NCBI RefSeq assembly: GCF_033958435.1
Contig: NC_134150.1
Span: 37,877,501 to 37,941,500 of the forward strand
DNA: 64,000 nucleotides
Origin: Carettochelys insculpta
Taxonomy: Eukaryota; Chordata; Testudines; Carettochelyidae
Reading direction: 5' to 3'
The position numbers and the translations under genes are program-made. Under the pieces are notes generated by a model. The model ran no database searches and was not told the origin of the DNA. It worked only from the letters and a program-made list of their open reading frames with translations. Below, piece by piece: positions 24,341 to 36,567 of the stretch (its first letter is position 1; every line of letters begins with the position of its first letter).

Positions 24341-24375
24341 AAACTGTTAATCTATAAGTTGCGACCGGACTCATC

Positions 24376-25159
24376 TCTTAATAGTTTTATCACATTCTTG
24401 TGCCCGTGCAAAACACATTCTTTGTCTTCTTCATTACAGCTGCATGTGGAGTTGTGAAAGCTTTAGGAATTTCTTAGATTTCTTCTCTAATTGGCTTGCT
24501 TCTGCACCTAATGTACCTTCCATCTGAAACTTAGGATATTTTGCTTCAGGTAACATTACCCAAGGCAGTTATGGGTTGCACAATGAAATCCTGCCTATCC
24601 AAATCCCAGTTGACCGACATTCTGCTACCGTAAGGTTGGATATGACCCTCAGGATTTGACTGAAACTCCATGTATGCAACATGGTGCAAGAATTCTGATC
24701 CTGCAAAGTATGGGAGCTTTGGAGGACAGAATCAACAGTCTTAGGGCCTGATATTCACCTGTGCAAAGGAACCACACAAGGCTCAGGTGTCACTTAAATC
24801 CCACTATTTTGAAGGCTAAAGTGGGATCTAAATGGAACTCAGGCCTTCTGCACAGAGGTGAAGTTGAAGTCTTCACCCTACCATCAGCTGCAACAACAAT
24901 AATAATAATAAATAATAGTACTATCAGCTGCAATAAGCTGTAGGTCTGGAGCTAATATGTTTTTCACACTTGCAAAGCATCTGAACTCCATAGGATTGAT
25001 GGTCTAGCCTTCTGGAACTCATAAGCTCTAAAAGATCAAAAAATGCAATTCAGGGACAGGCTTAGGAGTGCCGGTGCAAAGGTTAGACTGAACATCAGGG
25101 TGTTTCTGGCATCCTGATAAAACCTTTGGTGGACTGAGTTGTACTGCAAATACTAACAA
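24376..25159. other. No gene recognised
   Basis: AT-rich sequence with a short (AAT)n run near 24896-24920. No exon or transposon was recognised. Confidence 0.45.
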
Positions 25160-25290
25160 GTTTCAGAGGGGTAGCTGCTTCAGCAAAAGCAACAAGGAGT
25201 CCTGTGGCACCTTAGAAATTAACAAATTTATTAGGGTCTAAGCTTTTGTGTGCTGGAGCCCACTTCTTCAGATGCATGAAGTGTATTTTG
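25160..25290 (-). mobile_element. Penelope-like terminus, minus strand
   Basis: Read on the minus strand it has GCATCTGAAGAAGTGGG, a decayed hairpin, AAAAGCTTAGACC, TAATAAATTTGTTAATTTC, GGTGCCACAGGACTCC and GCTACCCCTCTGAAAC. This is the same terminal repeat as at 23624 and 12843. It stands alone, with no PLE coding remnant next to it that I can recognise. Confidence 0.65.
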
Positions 25291-27200
25291 TACCTTGTTG
25301 CAAATAGTAATGAGTTAAGCATTACAGAGAAGACATCAGATCTCCAAAGGGAGCCTGTCCCACAAAGAAAGGGAACTAAGAGTGAGGATATTTTTGGTGC
25401 CACTGTGCTCCTTTTCTGTCCTATCGAGAAGAATTTCCACTCCTACCAGGAGGTATTTCCGCAGACCCACTATTTATTGACACCATCCTTTCCATTTAGA
25501 TGTCTAAATTGCCTCTCATGGTACACTTAATGAGTGGCACCACCACCTGGAAAAATACTGACTTGCTGATCCTGTAACATCATTCTCAGAAGTTTCTGCT
25601 ACCCCTTGGGATGGGCAAGAAGGCCAGTGCTTGGATCAACCTTAGCTTCAAATGGATGTTTGAAGTTTAGAATCCAGGGTGCAGGTTTCAGTTTGCATTT
25701 TACAGCATCGAGATCATGTGCACTAATTTTTGTGACATTTTTTGGCCGTAAAGGGCTCCCTTCTCACCAGATCCCCAGGTCTTGTGAGCCTGCTACCATC
25801 TGAATGATGTTCTGCTTAAGCTTCCTACTATAACCCACTAGTCCTTGTGGATTATACACACTCTTCTTTGCCTGATCTGTGGGTGGTGTGAGTCTGTTAG
25901 AGCCTCTGGCTCTTTAACTCTAGCTGCCGTGCTTTTCTCTCTGCAGCAGCTCCTGTTCAGTCTCCTGAGTCAGCCAAGATGGCATCTATCACACTAACAC
26001 ACAGACACAAAGATAAGTGCATGAAAAATATCAAAATAAACAGAGCTACTGGAGCAGACCCTCCTAACAGCTGCCAGCTGGTTTCATGTGGAGTGCCCCA
26101 AGAGACCCGTGTAGTATGATGGTAGATCCTTTGCTTTCTTCCAATCCTAGTCATTAGCCAGCTAATAACTAGTTGAACATGATCTGCACTTCCAAATTAT
26201 TTATATAGACACCAAGCTCTCATGAGAATGGGTGTCCTTATGACCTTTCAGCTGAATCTGGACTAACGAACCAAATGCACAGGGGGGCTGGTGGTTGGAT
26301 TCAAAGATGTAGAATAAAACCTGCAGGAACCCATTTCTAAGTAAGAACCAATAGGGTTCATGTTCAAGTTGATAGTTTTCACCTATCCCTAATTTTGGCC
26401 GGTGGCAATTCCAAGGAAAAAGATGCTTGGACTTCGCAGACCAGCAGCTAGCTGAGTGCAAAGACCCTGGCTTAGAAGAGGAGCACAATGACATCTACTC
26501 TTTATCACAATACAGTAAATATGGGATTTGATTTCTGGAGGCCAAATCTGTTGATCTCAATTGGGCTCTTAGTCACCTTTCATAAAATGTTAGACTGGTA
26601 GGTGCAGTATAGGAAACAGTATCAGAATAAACTATAATACACGGTGGCTGAATGGAGAGCACCTTATGTTTCTAGTTTAGTGCAGCTTAGATCTTATTTA
26701 TGATAGCTTAGTTATGTTTGTATTTATTAAGGTTACTGTAGGATGACAATGATATAAGAAAGGGAGGAGAGAGAGAGAGAGAGGACTTTGTGTGAAACTC
26801 CAACTAAAAGTTGGAAAGCACAATCCTTCATTTCTGTGCACTGATAATAGACAGATAGGTTTTGGCCTCCAGATACAACTTGATTGTGCAATCATATCTG
26901 GAAGTAATTATTCTCCCAAAACGTACAAGCAGAGAAAACATAGTAGCAGCTCTTTGCTGCAGCAGTCTAGGGTGCTGACCTGATAGCCCAAACCAATGCA
27001 CCCCAGGGGGGAAGAGCTGTAGCTCTGAAAGCATCAGCGCTACAACATTAGATCAAGTACCAAAAGGCCATTATGCAGTTTTTAGGTGTGTAAGATAAAC
27101 GCAAATTTCCTTAAGGTGTCCAGAAGTGTGGTAGGATTTTAGAAGTCGGTCTCCTTTCTGCAAAGTTCCAGTCATCTGATCTAAAGGACAAAAATACTAA
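25291..27200. other. No gene recognised; short (GA)n repeat
   Basis: No exon or element was recognised. A (GA)n microsatellite lies at about 26767-26783. A 97-residue open frame on the minus strand at 26201-26494 has no motif or context that supports a gene. Confidence 0.45.
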
Positions 27201-27505
27201 AATCATGGAACAGTAGAACTGGAAGGGACCTCAAAAGGTCATTGAATCCAGTCCCCTGCCCTCACAGCAGGGCCAAAAACCATCTAGATCATCCCTGATA
27301 GATGTCTGTCTAACCTGCTCCTAAATCTCTCCAGTGATGGAGATACCATCCCTTCCCTAAGCTATTTATTCCAGTGTTTAATCACCCTGACAGTTAGGAA
27401 GTTTTTCCTAATGTCCATCTTAAGCCTCCCTTGCTGCAGTTTAAGCCCATTGCTTCTTCTCCTGTCCTCAGAGGTCAAGGAGAACAATTTTTCTCCCTCC
27501 TTATA
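27201..27505 (-). mobile_element. CR1 LINE 3' end, minus strand
   Basis: On the plus strand it starts AATCATGGAACAGTAGAAC, then GGAAGGGACCTCAAAAGGTC, ATCCCTGATAGATGTCTGTC and TTTTTCCTAATGTCCATCTT: the reverse complement of a CR1 tail. It resembles the plus-strand copy at 7206 in subfamily, sharing the TTAGGAAG/CTTCCTAA and GCAGC-AAGG blocks in opposite orientation. Confidence 0.85.
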
Positions 27506-27811
27506 ACCAAGCTTAGGTGATGATGATTGTCTAACACTAAAGATATTCTTAGTTTGTCTTTCATGGTAAAATTAACACCAAAATAGTAATCATTCCAATC
27601 CAGGACTTGTTTCAAGAGTGAAACAAAGAAATAAATTCCCTCTATTTGTTCCTCTGCTGTAAATATTCTGTTAATTCCTTGTCAAGGAATGTATTTTTGC
27701 CTGCCTCTCCAGCCACCCGTGGGCTAACAAACTCTGTGTGTTTCATATTTTAGCTTCTATACTATTAACTACTTTCTCAGTTAGAGCACTGTAGTGTTGT
27801 TGGTTCCAAGA

Positions 27812-27926
27812 ATCCTGGCTAGACAAAGTCCTGGCTGGGATGATTTAGTTGGGGTTGATTGTGCTTTAGGTAGAGGCCTGGACTCAATGGCCTCCTGAGG
27901 TCCTTTCTAGCCCTATGATTCTATGA
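27812..27926 (+). mobile_element. CR1 LINE 3' end fragment
   Basis: The segment runs from GGCTAGACAAAGTCCTGGC through GGGATGATTTAGTTGGGGTT and CTCAATGGCCTCCTGAGGTC to a terminal CTATGATTCTATGA. It is the last hundred or so bases of a CR1 copy, on the plus strand, related to the minus-strand copy at 13163. Confidence 0.85.
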
Positions 27927-28149
27927 AGAGCTTTCTGACAAGGCATGTTTCATTTGGAGAGTGAATCCCTCTGCTTTGTTTACAAAGAAGGAAAGCAAGG
28001 CAGAGAGATGTAAAAAAAAAAAAAACCTAGCAAAACAGGAAGCAGAGAAAAGATTTGGGTTTATTGGATTATTAGCTCTGTGACACGGAGTTTTCATGAA
28101 ACAATGTTTGCAAAATGGTAGAGGTCAAAAGTCATTGCACATGTGAGGC

Positions 28150-28440
28150 TTGAGGCCAGGGTTGCCAATGAGCAGGGTGTGTGTGGAGGGGGATGTGGAA
28201 AGGCAGAGAAAGCAGTTACCCTGGGGCCCGGAGATTTAAAAGGGCCTAAGGCTTCAGGCAGCCACAGATACTAGAGTCCTGGTCCCTTTAAAAATTAGTG
28301 CTGGAGCCCTGCACAGAGGCTATGCAGGCCGCTCTAAGATTGTGGGCCAGGTGGTGCTAGGGGCTGGCTGCCTCAGCCCCACCTCTTTTGCCTAAACCCC
28401 TCCCCTTCCAGGGGCCAAGCACCAAGCCCTGCAACATTGC
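28150..28440. repeat. GC-rich repeat-like patch, unclassified
   Basis: The patch contains GGGGCCCGGAGATTTAAAAG and pyrimidine-rich blocks such as CCCCACCTCTTTTGCC, and differs in base composition from its AT-rich surroundings. I recall similar sequence in turtle repeats but cannot assign a family. A loosely similar GGGCCCTGAGGC block occurs near 50550. Confidence 0.3.
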
Positions 28441-29066
28441 ATGAGACACAGCAAAATCTGTTGCCAGTCCTACCTGAGGCACACATCATGCAGACATCCT
28501 GAAGTTATGCTGAAGAACTATTCATTTTCTCTGTTATTGCCAGCCAAAATACATTTTGCTGATACATTTTTTTAGCCTAAATTATCAGTTAATCTTGGCA
28601 ATGCCTCTGGTATTTTGGCCCAAAGAGTTGTCAGGAATTTGACAGAGAGTTTGGGCCATTTATGTAAAATGTTTTGTTCAGTTCTCCTTGGTCCTTCTGC
28701 CTTCCCTTCCTAATGTGTGAAAACTGAACTGGGCATTTTGTTTAATTTTGCCAAAACTACCATTGTCCGAGTAAAAAATCTTAAAATTTGACAGCCTTGT
28801 TCTTTAAGGTGCTGTCTGTATAAACTGTCTCTTAATGACTCATTTCCAGTACCCTTATACACCCTGAGTAGTTCCTTATTCTCACAAGTAGTCACACAGG
28901 AATCCACAGAACTCATTGTCCTGAGTAAAGCATTGTCTGACATGAGTAAAGGATGCAAATGACACCCTATGCCTATGGGAGTTGTTATATTTAGTGCTTA
29001 GAAAGAGGTGGTTACTCCTGCAAAATCAAGCCTTGACTTAAAGAGACCAGGATCTGGCCAGTAGAT
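28441..29066. other. No gene recognised
   Basis: AT-rich sequence; I saw no exon, RNA gene or transposon end. Confidence 0.4.
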
Positions 29067-30266
29067 GGGCCTTGTCTATGCTATGAAGTGAATCGATGCT
29101 GAAGTGATCGATCCATGGACTGTCGATTTACCATGTCTGCTCTAAACATGATAAATCAATCTCCATTCTCACTCCTGTAAATGCTGGTACTCCATCAAGA
29201 GGAGAAGAGTAGCTGACGTTGATGGGAAAGCAGCCTCCATCTACTTTAAGAACATAACAACAACCATATTGGGTCAGACCAAAGGTCCATCTAGCCCAGT
29301 ATCCTGTCTGCCAGCAGTGGCCAATACCAGGTGCACCAGAAGGAGTGAACTGAACAGGTAATGATCTCTCTTCTGTTATCCATCTCCAGTGTCTGACAAA
29401 CAGAGGCTAGGGACACCATTTCTTACCCATCTTGGCTAATAGCCATTGAAGGACCTAACCTCCAGACATTTATTTAGCTCTTTTTTAAACCCTGATACAG
29501 TCCTAGGCTTCATAGCTACCTCTGGCAAGGAGTTCCACATTTTGACTGTGTGTTATGTGAAGAAGAATTTGCTTATATTTGTTTTAAACCTGCTGCCCAT
29601 TAATTTCTTTTTGTCCCCCTGGTTCTTATATTATGGGAACAAGTAAATAATTTCCTTGTTCACTTTCTCCACAGCACTTGTACTTTTATATAACTCTATC
29701 ATACCCCCGCCTTAGTCTCCTCTTCTCTAAGCTGAAAAGTCCCAGTCTCTTTAATCTCTCTTCACAAGGCACCCGTTCCAAAACCCTAATCATTTTAATT
29801 GCCCTTTTCTGAACCTTTTCTAATGCCAATGTATATTTTTTGAGATGACGAGACCATAACTATATGCAGTGGTCAATATGTGGGCATACCATGATTTTAT
29901 ACAAGCTCAATAAGATATTCTCCGTCTTATTCTCTATCCCTTTTTTAATGATTCCTACCATCCTGTTTGCTTTTTTTGTCTGCTGCTGCACACTGCGTGG
30001 ATGTTTTCAGAGACCTATCCATGATGACTCCAAGATCTCTTTCCTGATTATTTGTAGCTAAATTAGCCCCCATCATTTTGTATGTATAGTCAGGGTTATT
30101 TTTTCCAATGTACATTACTTTACATTTATCCACATTCAATTTCATTTGCCATTTTGTTGCCCCATCACTCAGTTTTACGAGATGCTGCAGTAAGTATGTC
30201 AACTTCAGCTATGCTATTTGTGTAGCTAAAGTAGGTTGACAGTGATGGTAAGTGTAGATGAGGCCA
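29067..30266. mobile_element. Short inverted-repeat element interrupted by a CR1
   Basis: The left part, 29067-29246, begins GGGCCTTGTCTATGCTATGA and holds GATCGATCC and GATAAATCAATC blocks. The right part, about 30188-30266, holds AGCTAAAGTAGGTTGAC and ends, on the other strand, with GGCCTCATCTACACTTACC. The two halves together make one element of the same family as 39807 and 48294; the CR1 insertion between them is listed separately. This order shows the CR1 copy is younger than the DNA element. Confidence 0.65.
29247..30187 (-). pseudogene. CR1 LINE fragment with reverse-transcriptase tail, minus strand
   Basis: On the plus strand the 3' end reads AAGAACATAACAACAACC, then GGGTCAGACCAAAGGTCCAT and so on through the 3' coding part. 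The minus-strand frame at 29945-30202 encodes a recognisable CR1 reverse-transcriptase tail: W-MKLNVDKCKVMYIG followed by DLGVIMD and QCAAADKKS. In CR1 proteins this block lies downstream of the catalytic core. The copy is 5'-truncated at about 30187 and dead. It sits inside an inverted-repeat DNA element. Confidence 0.85.
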
Positions 30267-31028
30267 TATTCCAATTCTTAGCCCAGACTCGTCACCCTAA
30301 TATCTGAGCACGTTCTAGAAGCATATTAAGGAATAAGGTTTAGCATTTGTCATATATAAATTCTAATCCAAGTGGGGCTGGAAATAGTCATTTCTTTTAA
30401 TTCAGCGATGGGGCTTTGCATTGATTGCAAACGCCATACATAGCCAACGTAATTTTGCAAAACTAAAAGCTATTTCCTTTTTCCAATAATGCTTTGTTAT
30501 ATAAATGTGATTAAATGCAATAGCAATAGAACATAGAGTACTGAGCATGGGTGTTTGTGTGTGTGTGTTGTGGGGGGTGGGGTAAACTGGAAAGAATACC
30601 AGGCTTAATGTGTCTTAAAAACTTTAAATAGTTATTTACACTTATTTTTATTAAACCAAACCATCTGTATTTATAAAAATAATTTGTGTAGGCCAGATGT
30701 TGACAAACTGTTTTGTGTCTTTTTTATGCAACTTGGATGACTGCTTCCATACAGCTATGATGCACATGATTAGCCTACATGAGTGAAATGAATATTTGAT
30801 TGTTTGAAGTAGCAGGATGTGTGAATCTGGAGGAAAACTGTGGTTCAGCTGGTGTCAAAATGTTAAAGTAAACTTTGCTCCCTGAATTAGCCCCCCAAAA
30901 GGTTCATGTTCATTCATCATTGTCACAATAAGGTAGTTTCTCTTCCAAGAACTGTCCTCCGAGGTTGAAATTGCTGCTGTGAAGACTTACAAATAGGTAT
31001 CACTGCTCTTTTGAACACAAAGATTTCT
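30267..31028. other. No gene recognised
   Basis: AT-rich sequence with a short (GT)n and G-run near 30550-30585. Nothing else was recognised. Confidence 0.4.
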
Positions 31029-31315
31029 TAGGACTTGTTTGCACTAAGTGAAAAATTAACACTTTCACAGCTGATCTTCTGGAGTTCAGTTGAGCCTGCT
31101 TAGTAGGAATGTACTAAATTAAACCCTGAAAGCCCCCCTATTGCCTGCTTAGTCCTCCCGGTCGCAAGGAGTAAGGAAAGTTTCTCTTGTTGACCTCCTG
31201 CTGTGGGACCATGCCAAATATTTGACTTATTGTATGTCAATTCTAGCTACACAATTCACATAGCTGGAGTAATGTGTCTAAGGTTGAATTTCTTTCATAC
31301 TGCAGACCTCCCCTT
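31029..31315. mobile_element. Short inverted-repeat element, same family as 39807 and 48294
   Basis: It begins TTAGGACTTGTTTGCACTAA and contains GATCTTCTGGAGTTCAGTT, a block shared with the copies at 39807 (GATCTTCCAGGGTTCAGTT) and 48294 (GATCTTCCGGAGTTTGATT). The right end reads, on the other strand, GGGGAGGTCTGCAGTATG. Non-coding. Confidence 0.6.
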
Positions 31316-33276
31316 TTTGCCCTAAGCCACAAACTCCAGATTGGAACATAAAATTTCCTAAATTTGGGCAGTGCTTGGCTTTTGGTTTGTGTCCATCTCT
31401 AGATCCCAATTTGGTTTTAACTTAGTTCTTACTAAAGCAAAGTCCCATGTAAATCAAAGACTGAGATAAAAGTGAGTAAGGACTTGGGATCCGACCCTGG
31501 GTTTGGAAAGATTGCATCCACTGTGATTTAGTGTGTTGTAAGAACAAATTGCCTGACCTAAGAACATTCTGTTTATATCACAACCTTATGTTTAGGTTAC
31601 TCTGATGGGAAAGAATATGTGTTGCAACATCCAAATGCACAAAAGAAAATTAAGGGTGCTTTGGGAGCTGTAACTCAATATGCTCCTGCTTCTGCTTCCA
31701 ACAGGAATGCTGTCTCGTCTGCCCCCCCAGTTAGCCCCAGCATTCTTATCACAGGGGTATGATGGCTGTGAAGGATTAGCTTTTTATAGGTTACATGTTG
31801 ATTTCACCATACGCACAGATGGACTGAAAAAAACTATTTCCATCGATGATCGTGGAAAGTTACAGACAGGCAAAGGAACAACAAAATGCAGCTTGAGAGC
31901 TTAAGCATTTGATTTCAGGGTCTTTACTTTTATTTTGTCATATGGTTCTGATCATTTGTGGCTTACGGGTTACAAAACTTTGTTTCTGATTCTCCATGTC
32001 TGCTGTCTTTTAATTACAACTGGGTAACTTGCCCGTGCGCTCTCACGCCCCCCGTTATGTTTCCAGCAAGTGTGAAAATTTCAATAGCTAAAAATATTTT
32101 TCTAAAAATTAGAAATAAACAATGATGTTATCCACTGAAATTATAAAGAGATAATGAATTCTGCCAAGCCCAGTCGACTGTCCTCTCTCCCATATCCTCA
32201 CTACCTCCTGCCATGGCACTCCTTTTTTCCCCCTCCAGTTCCCGATCGCCCCTCCTATTTCCTCTTCCCTTATCCAACCCAGAGTGGTGTTGCTATAGCC
32301 AAGACAGAAACCACATTAGTAGCTCCCCTCAGTGGTACACTCTGGAACTACACCTGCTTGTTCAAATTCTGAACAAAAACGCAGAGGTGTTATGAACATG
32401 CTTCTTGGATATGACTTTATGCAAATAATCACACAGACACAATGGTCAGTTCCTCTATGGCTTTATGCTTACACTCAAAATCATGCGAGTAGCTATTTCT
32501 TTACATGTCTTTATGTCAAGGAATATCAAATTTCGGAACTGTACTAATCTGTCTCTTCATCTAACATATCTCGTGAGGATCCCTGTTTTCTTCTGGAGAA
32601 GTTTGCATTGGTAAACATGATTTGAATAAGCAAATTGGGGCAACTTGGGAGTGTAATTATTTCTTGAAACTGTGGAAGGAAATGCCATTTACATACGCAA
32701 ATGAGAGATTTGCTAAGTGCAAAATTTGTGAGAGTGGATGCCATATGTATACAATTTGACCATTCTTGGTCCATGGGTGAGATTGTTTTCTCTTATATGT
32801 TATCTGTCTCTAGATATCAGAAATAAATCCAGAAGAAGAATTTTAGAGTTTTAGAGATTAGTGTAATAATTCAGTCAAGGTAGACACGGGGTTCAGTATG
32901 ATGCCATGGTGGAATCAACAGTTCGTGACTCAGCTACTCTGAGTCATTGTAGCTCCATGGAAAGAAACACAGCTACTCCAATGTTCAAAAGCAGACGAGC
33001 TGGCTTAGGGAAAGGCTAATGCCCCAAAATTTAGATTTGGCTCAGGTTTGGATTAGTGATAGTCCCAGTGTACCGGGGTATCAGGAGGTCAGGGTTAGAT
33101 TCTGCTTCTTTGCAATGGAATTTGTTAAGATAAATATAACATTAATATTGTTAGCGAAGACCTTAATTTAGGACTGCACTCGAACACACATTTAAATATA
33201 GACCTAGTTAGGACAACAGTAAAGCATGACACTAAGTTCCACCAACTTCAATGGGAGTTAATCAGATACTTTAACT
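31316..33276. other. No gene recognised
   Basis: Mostly AT-rich sequence with a pyrimidine-rich patch near 32160-32290. Open frames of up to 76 residues are without motifs. Confidence 0.45.
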
Positions 33277-33948
33277 CAGTGTTTGCCAATTTGATTTGGC
33301 CATGGAACCCTTTTAAACTGGACAGAATTTTGCAGACTTCCATTTCCAGGGTCTACCCCTCAGTCCCCAAACCCACCTCCTATCTCTAGCCTTTACCCAC
33401 CTGAGCCTGAAGCCCTCAAATCCACCCGCTATCCCAAAGCTTTACCCACATCCCACAAACCTCCCCTCATCCTGAGGCTTAACCCCTCTCAGCCTTAAAC
33501 CTGCCCCCCACCATCTCCCGGATTAACCCATCTCAGCTGCAAACTGGTGCCTGGGAATAACCCACCTGTGGCACTGGCTGGGGATTCTATGCTGGGTGGC
33601 CACATGCATCCAGTGGAAGGAAGGCTGGCATGGAGGAGTGCTGCTGGTGGAGGTGAGCTGAGCCATGCCCACAGGAGGGGTGTGGCCACACAGGTAGCGG
33701 GGTGAGTGAGGTGCTCTCTGCAGCTCCTTGCCCTGCGGCCACTAAATCCACATAATGGAACTAAATCAGTTGGTTTAATGTCCGGATCCCTCCCACTGCC
33801 CTGCCAGCCATTAAAATGAATTAAATTTAGTTCTACTGTTTCAGTGGTGGCGGGACAGGGAGCTGCAGAGGAATTTTCTCACAGAACCCTTATGTTCACT
33901 TTGGGGATCCCTGAGGTTCGTCAGAACCCCAGTTGGGAAAAGCTGCTG
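33277..33948. mobile_element. Possible non-autonomous hAT-type element
   Basis: The left end CAGTGTTTGCCAATTTG resembles the right end read on the other strand, CAGCTTTTCCCAACTGGGG. The pattern CAGTGTTTCCCAA...GGGGTTC is typical of some hAT ends. The next inner blocks also correspond (GGAACCCTTTTAAACTGG against GGGTTCTGTGAGAAAATT). No 8-bp duplication is visible, so the call is tentative. Confidence 0.45.
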
Positions 33949-34479
33949 TAAGTCAAGCTTCTGCTGCTCTATGTTCACTTTCACTTTTCAGGAATGTTTG
34001 CATAGGTGATGCAGTGAAGTGGAATTTTCATTCTGTTGATCTCAATTAACTTTATTCTTTCAGTAGTTCTATATGAGAATGTCACGTCATGCCAATGCAT
34101 TTCAGCAGCACTGTAGACCATACATGATAACTCTGCTGACTTTTCAGGGACTTGGGCACAGCCAATTGTATTCTGTTTAAGACCATTAGGACTCTAGGCT
34201 CTTTCGCGAAAAGCGACATAAATATTTGGCTTTCCAGGTCACTTAATTTGTTCCTCTCCTTTGCGTGTGATGCAAGGCTCAGCCTGCCAGGCTCAGCTGT
34301 TATATAATTGTTTTCTTATGCCTGCAAGTGTTCAGATCAACCTGAGGTGAGCTCCTCTAGCTGGCACTGATATCAGCAAGGGGAGAGGAGAGGTAGGCCT
34401 GGCCTCCAGCACCATTCCTCTGAATTTTCTCTACCCGCTCAGAGCACTTTGCTTAGACACTGGCAGAGATTGTATGTAT
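33949..34479. other. No gene recognised
   Basis: No exon or transposon was recognised in this AT-rich stretch. Confidence 0.4.
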
Positions 34480-34806
34480 AGGCTGAACCTCTCTAATCTA
34501 GCATCCTCTTGTCCAGCAACATCTGTAATCCAGCATGATTTTAGCTAGCTGGACGACCACTTATCGTGGGTGTGGCCAAGTTTCCTGTGGTCCCATAAAG
34601 TTTGTTTACAGCCACCAGTCCTGGCTTTTAGTGTTCTGTGCTGTTATTTAGCTCTAATTTACTGCTAAATGTCTTCTAGGAGCCCAATAAACAGTGGAAA
34701 TGTAGGTAATGCTGCCAGACAATAGCGACCTCCCATGGTCTGGCAAATTCTCTCATTTAACACCAGTCAAGTCCTGAGGATGCTGGACTAGTGAGGTATT
34801 CAGCCT
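34480..34806. mobile_element. Inverted-repeat DNA element (TCTAATCTAGCA type)
   Basis: The left end AGGCTGAACCTCTCTAATCT and following AGCATCCTC match the right end on the other strand, AGGCTGAATACCTCACTAGT and CAGCATCCTC. The interior has TTATTTAGCTCTAATTTA. A second member with the same ends and interior block in opposite orientation lies at 63493-63724. No transposase is encoded. Confidence 0.7.
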
Positions 34807-36567
34807 CCTAGCAATGGGATGAAAGGTTTTCATTTTGAGACACTGAGGCAGGTTAAGGACCTGTGGGTCCGTTTCTACAAATTCTTTCCATTCTGTGACA
34901 GGGTTATTTCTTCCCATTTGTGCGGCATGTTCCTTGAATGATCTTGTTACGACGCCGCATGAGTGACAACCAACTTTGTGGCTCCATCTTTGTAATTCCA
35001 TCATTGAAGGACTCCTCCAGCACTGAGGTGGTGCCCATAAATACAGCGGTGCTCTCTGCTCTAAGCTATCATGCTCATATAATGCCTACCCTTTATTTCA
35101 GCGGTGGCCAATATGCTCCCCCTTCTCCACATCAGCACAGCGTGGCAAAGTGCAGCTCAGGAGAACCACACATGGGAGATGCCCCTCCAGCCCCTCCACA
35201 CATACGCCCCACACATACGCCCCACCTCAGAGGCCTCCATCCACATTCTGTTGCAGCTCACATGGCAGCTGCAGCTGCATTCTGGGGTGGCTTCCATGAA
35301 TAATCTGGGCATGGGTATGCTTGGCGGGAAGCTGTAGTGATCCCTTACATCCCTTCTGGACACCACCGTTTTCTTCTTTATGTTGGGTGTCTACAGGGAG
35401 GCAGATTGACGTCCAGTTGTCATCATTTGCTTGAAAGCCTGTTGGTCCTGGCAGAGCTAAACCTTAAATCTGTTCATGATACTTACATTTATAGGTTTTA
35501 TTGCTACCTGCTGGTTCAAAAACCAAATCATTGCATCTGCAACAAGTAAGAAAACAGATTATGCTCAAAGTGTATTCATTCGGCCACCATTGAAACAGCT
35601 GCCTCTGGGTTTGAGAGCAGCCATCAGAATCTTTTACGCTAGGAAGTGCAGTAAAATGTATCCAACTGATTACTCAGAGGGGAAAAAGATGCTCTTTTCC
35701 AAGTTGGAATTTCACTAGCATACTGAGATTCAAACTCCAGCTGTTGCAACAAGAGACACGTGAGCTTTAACAATCACAAATGGTCAGGGGCTCTCAGGAA
35801 GCATGTCAGATCCAGCACCAATCAGTTTATGTTTTAAATACAGGTGTTTTGATTCTCTGTTTACCGCAAAGACAATACAGGGAGATTCATGAAGCGGAAA
35901 AACACAATGCAATTCCCCAAGGGCAGGTTACCACATGTTAGTGAACAAATAAAAGGCAGAGTAACTGTTTTCCGATAAAGTGATACCACAGTTCATGACT
36001 TGGTATATGTGAACTTGCATCTGTTCCATTTCATTGGTTGTTGTGCAGTTTCACTACAATTCCAGAGTGTGGTCACAAGAATATGAACTGTGGGCACATT
36101 TGTCCTGTCTCTGACAGTGACATGAATCACAAATAAATCACCTTAAAGGAATGGTATTGATAACTATGTGTGAAAGAGAAGACTATCATGCTGGGAACAT
36201 GCAGAGTTCTCACTATAAATTCACTTCACCGGCCATCTGTGGTATCCCAGGGCTCATTCCATTCCCCTGTACTCACTTTCTGAAAGATTCCCTTATTTTT
36301 GGTCATTTTTATAAAATAATTTTCTTACTGGCCCTCAATACTTCAAAGCCTGAACATTTCTGGGGGAGTCCAATTATAAAAAGAGCATAAATTGGCTTGC
36401 TCTGCTTAGACAAACCTCCCTCAGAGGCTAAAATTGATGGGTGGGCAGATAAGCCAAATGCTATATAATCCTTGGGCTAAGCAAGTTGCTCCTTAACATC
36501 TTTAGAAATATGTAAATTGACCATGACATGCTTTAGTGTCAAATAGTCCATAAGGTACTTTTATGAC
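34807..36567. other. No gene recognised
   Basis: A block CACACATACGCCC occurs twice in tandem near 35205-35230. A 121-residue frame at 34938-35303 lies over this region and has low-complexity His/Pro content but no domain. I do not support a gene. Confidence 0.4.

Larger units (their letters stand above)
23624..24375 (-). mobile_element. Penelope-like element remnant with inverted termini
   Basis: The left terminus (23624-23748) is a minus-strand copy of the PLE end, with CTGATTGA and GAAAGCTTACGCC on that strand. The interior holds an endonuclease relic on the minus strand. The right terminus (about 24291-24375) is a plus-strand copy. Both arms carry the same variant GCGACCGGACT where the other copies in this window differ (25160 GCCACAGGACT), which suggests that one arm was copied from the other. 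Inverted or tandem long terminal repeats are a known PLE feature. The 8-mer CATCTCTT appears on both sides (23610 and 24372) and might be a target duplication, but spacing on the left is imperfect. Confidence 0.7.

Noticed and set aside
34938..35303. A 121-residue open frame
   Set aside because: Its His/Pro-rich end comes from a short tandem CACACATACGCCC repeat; no domain.
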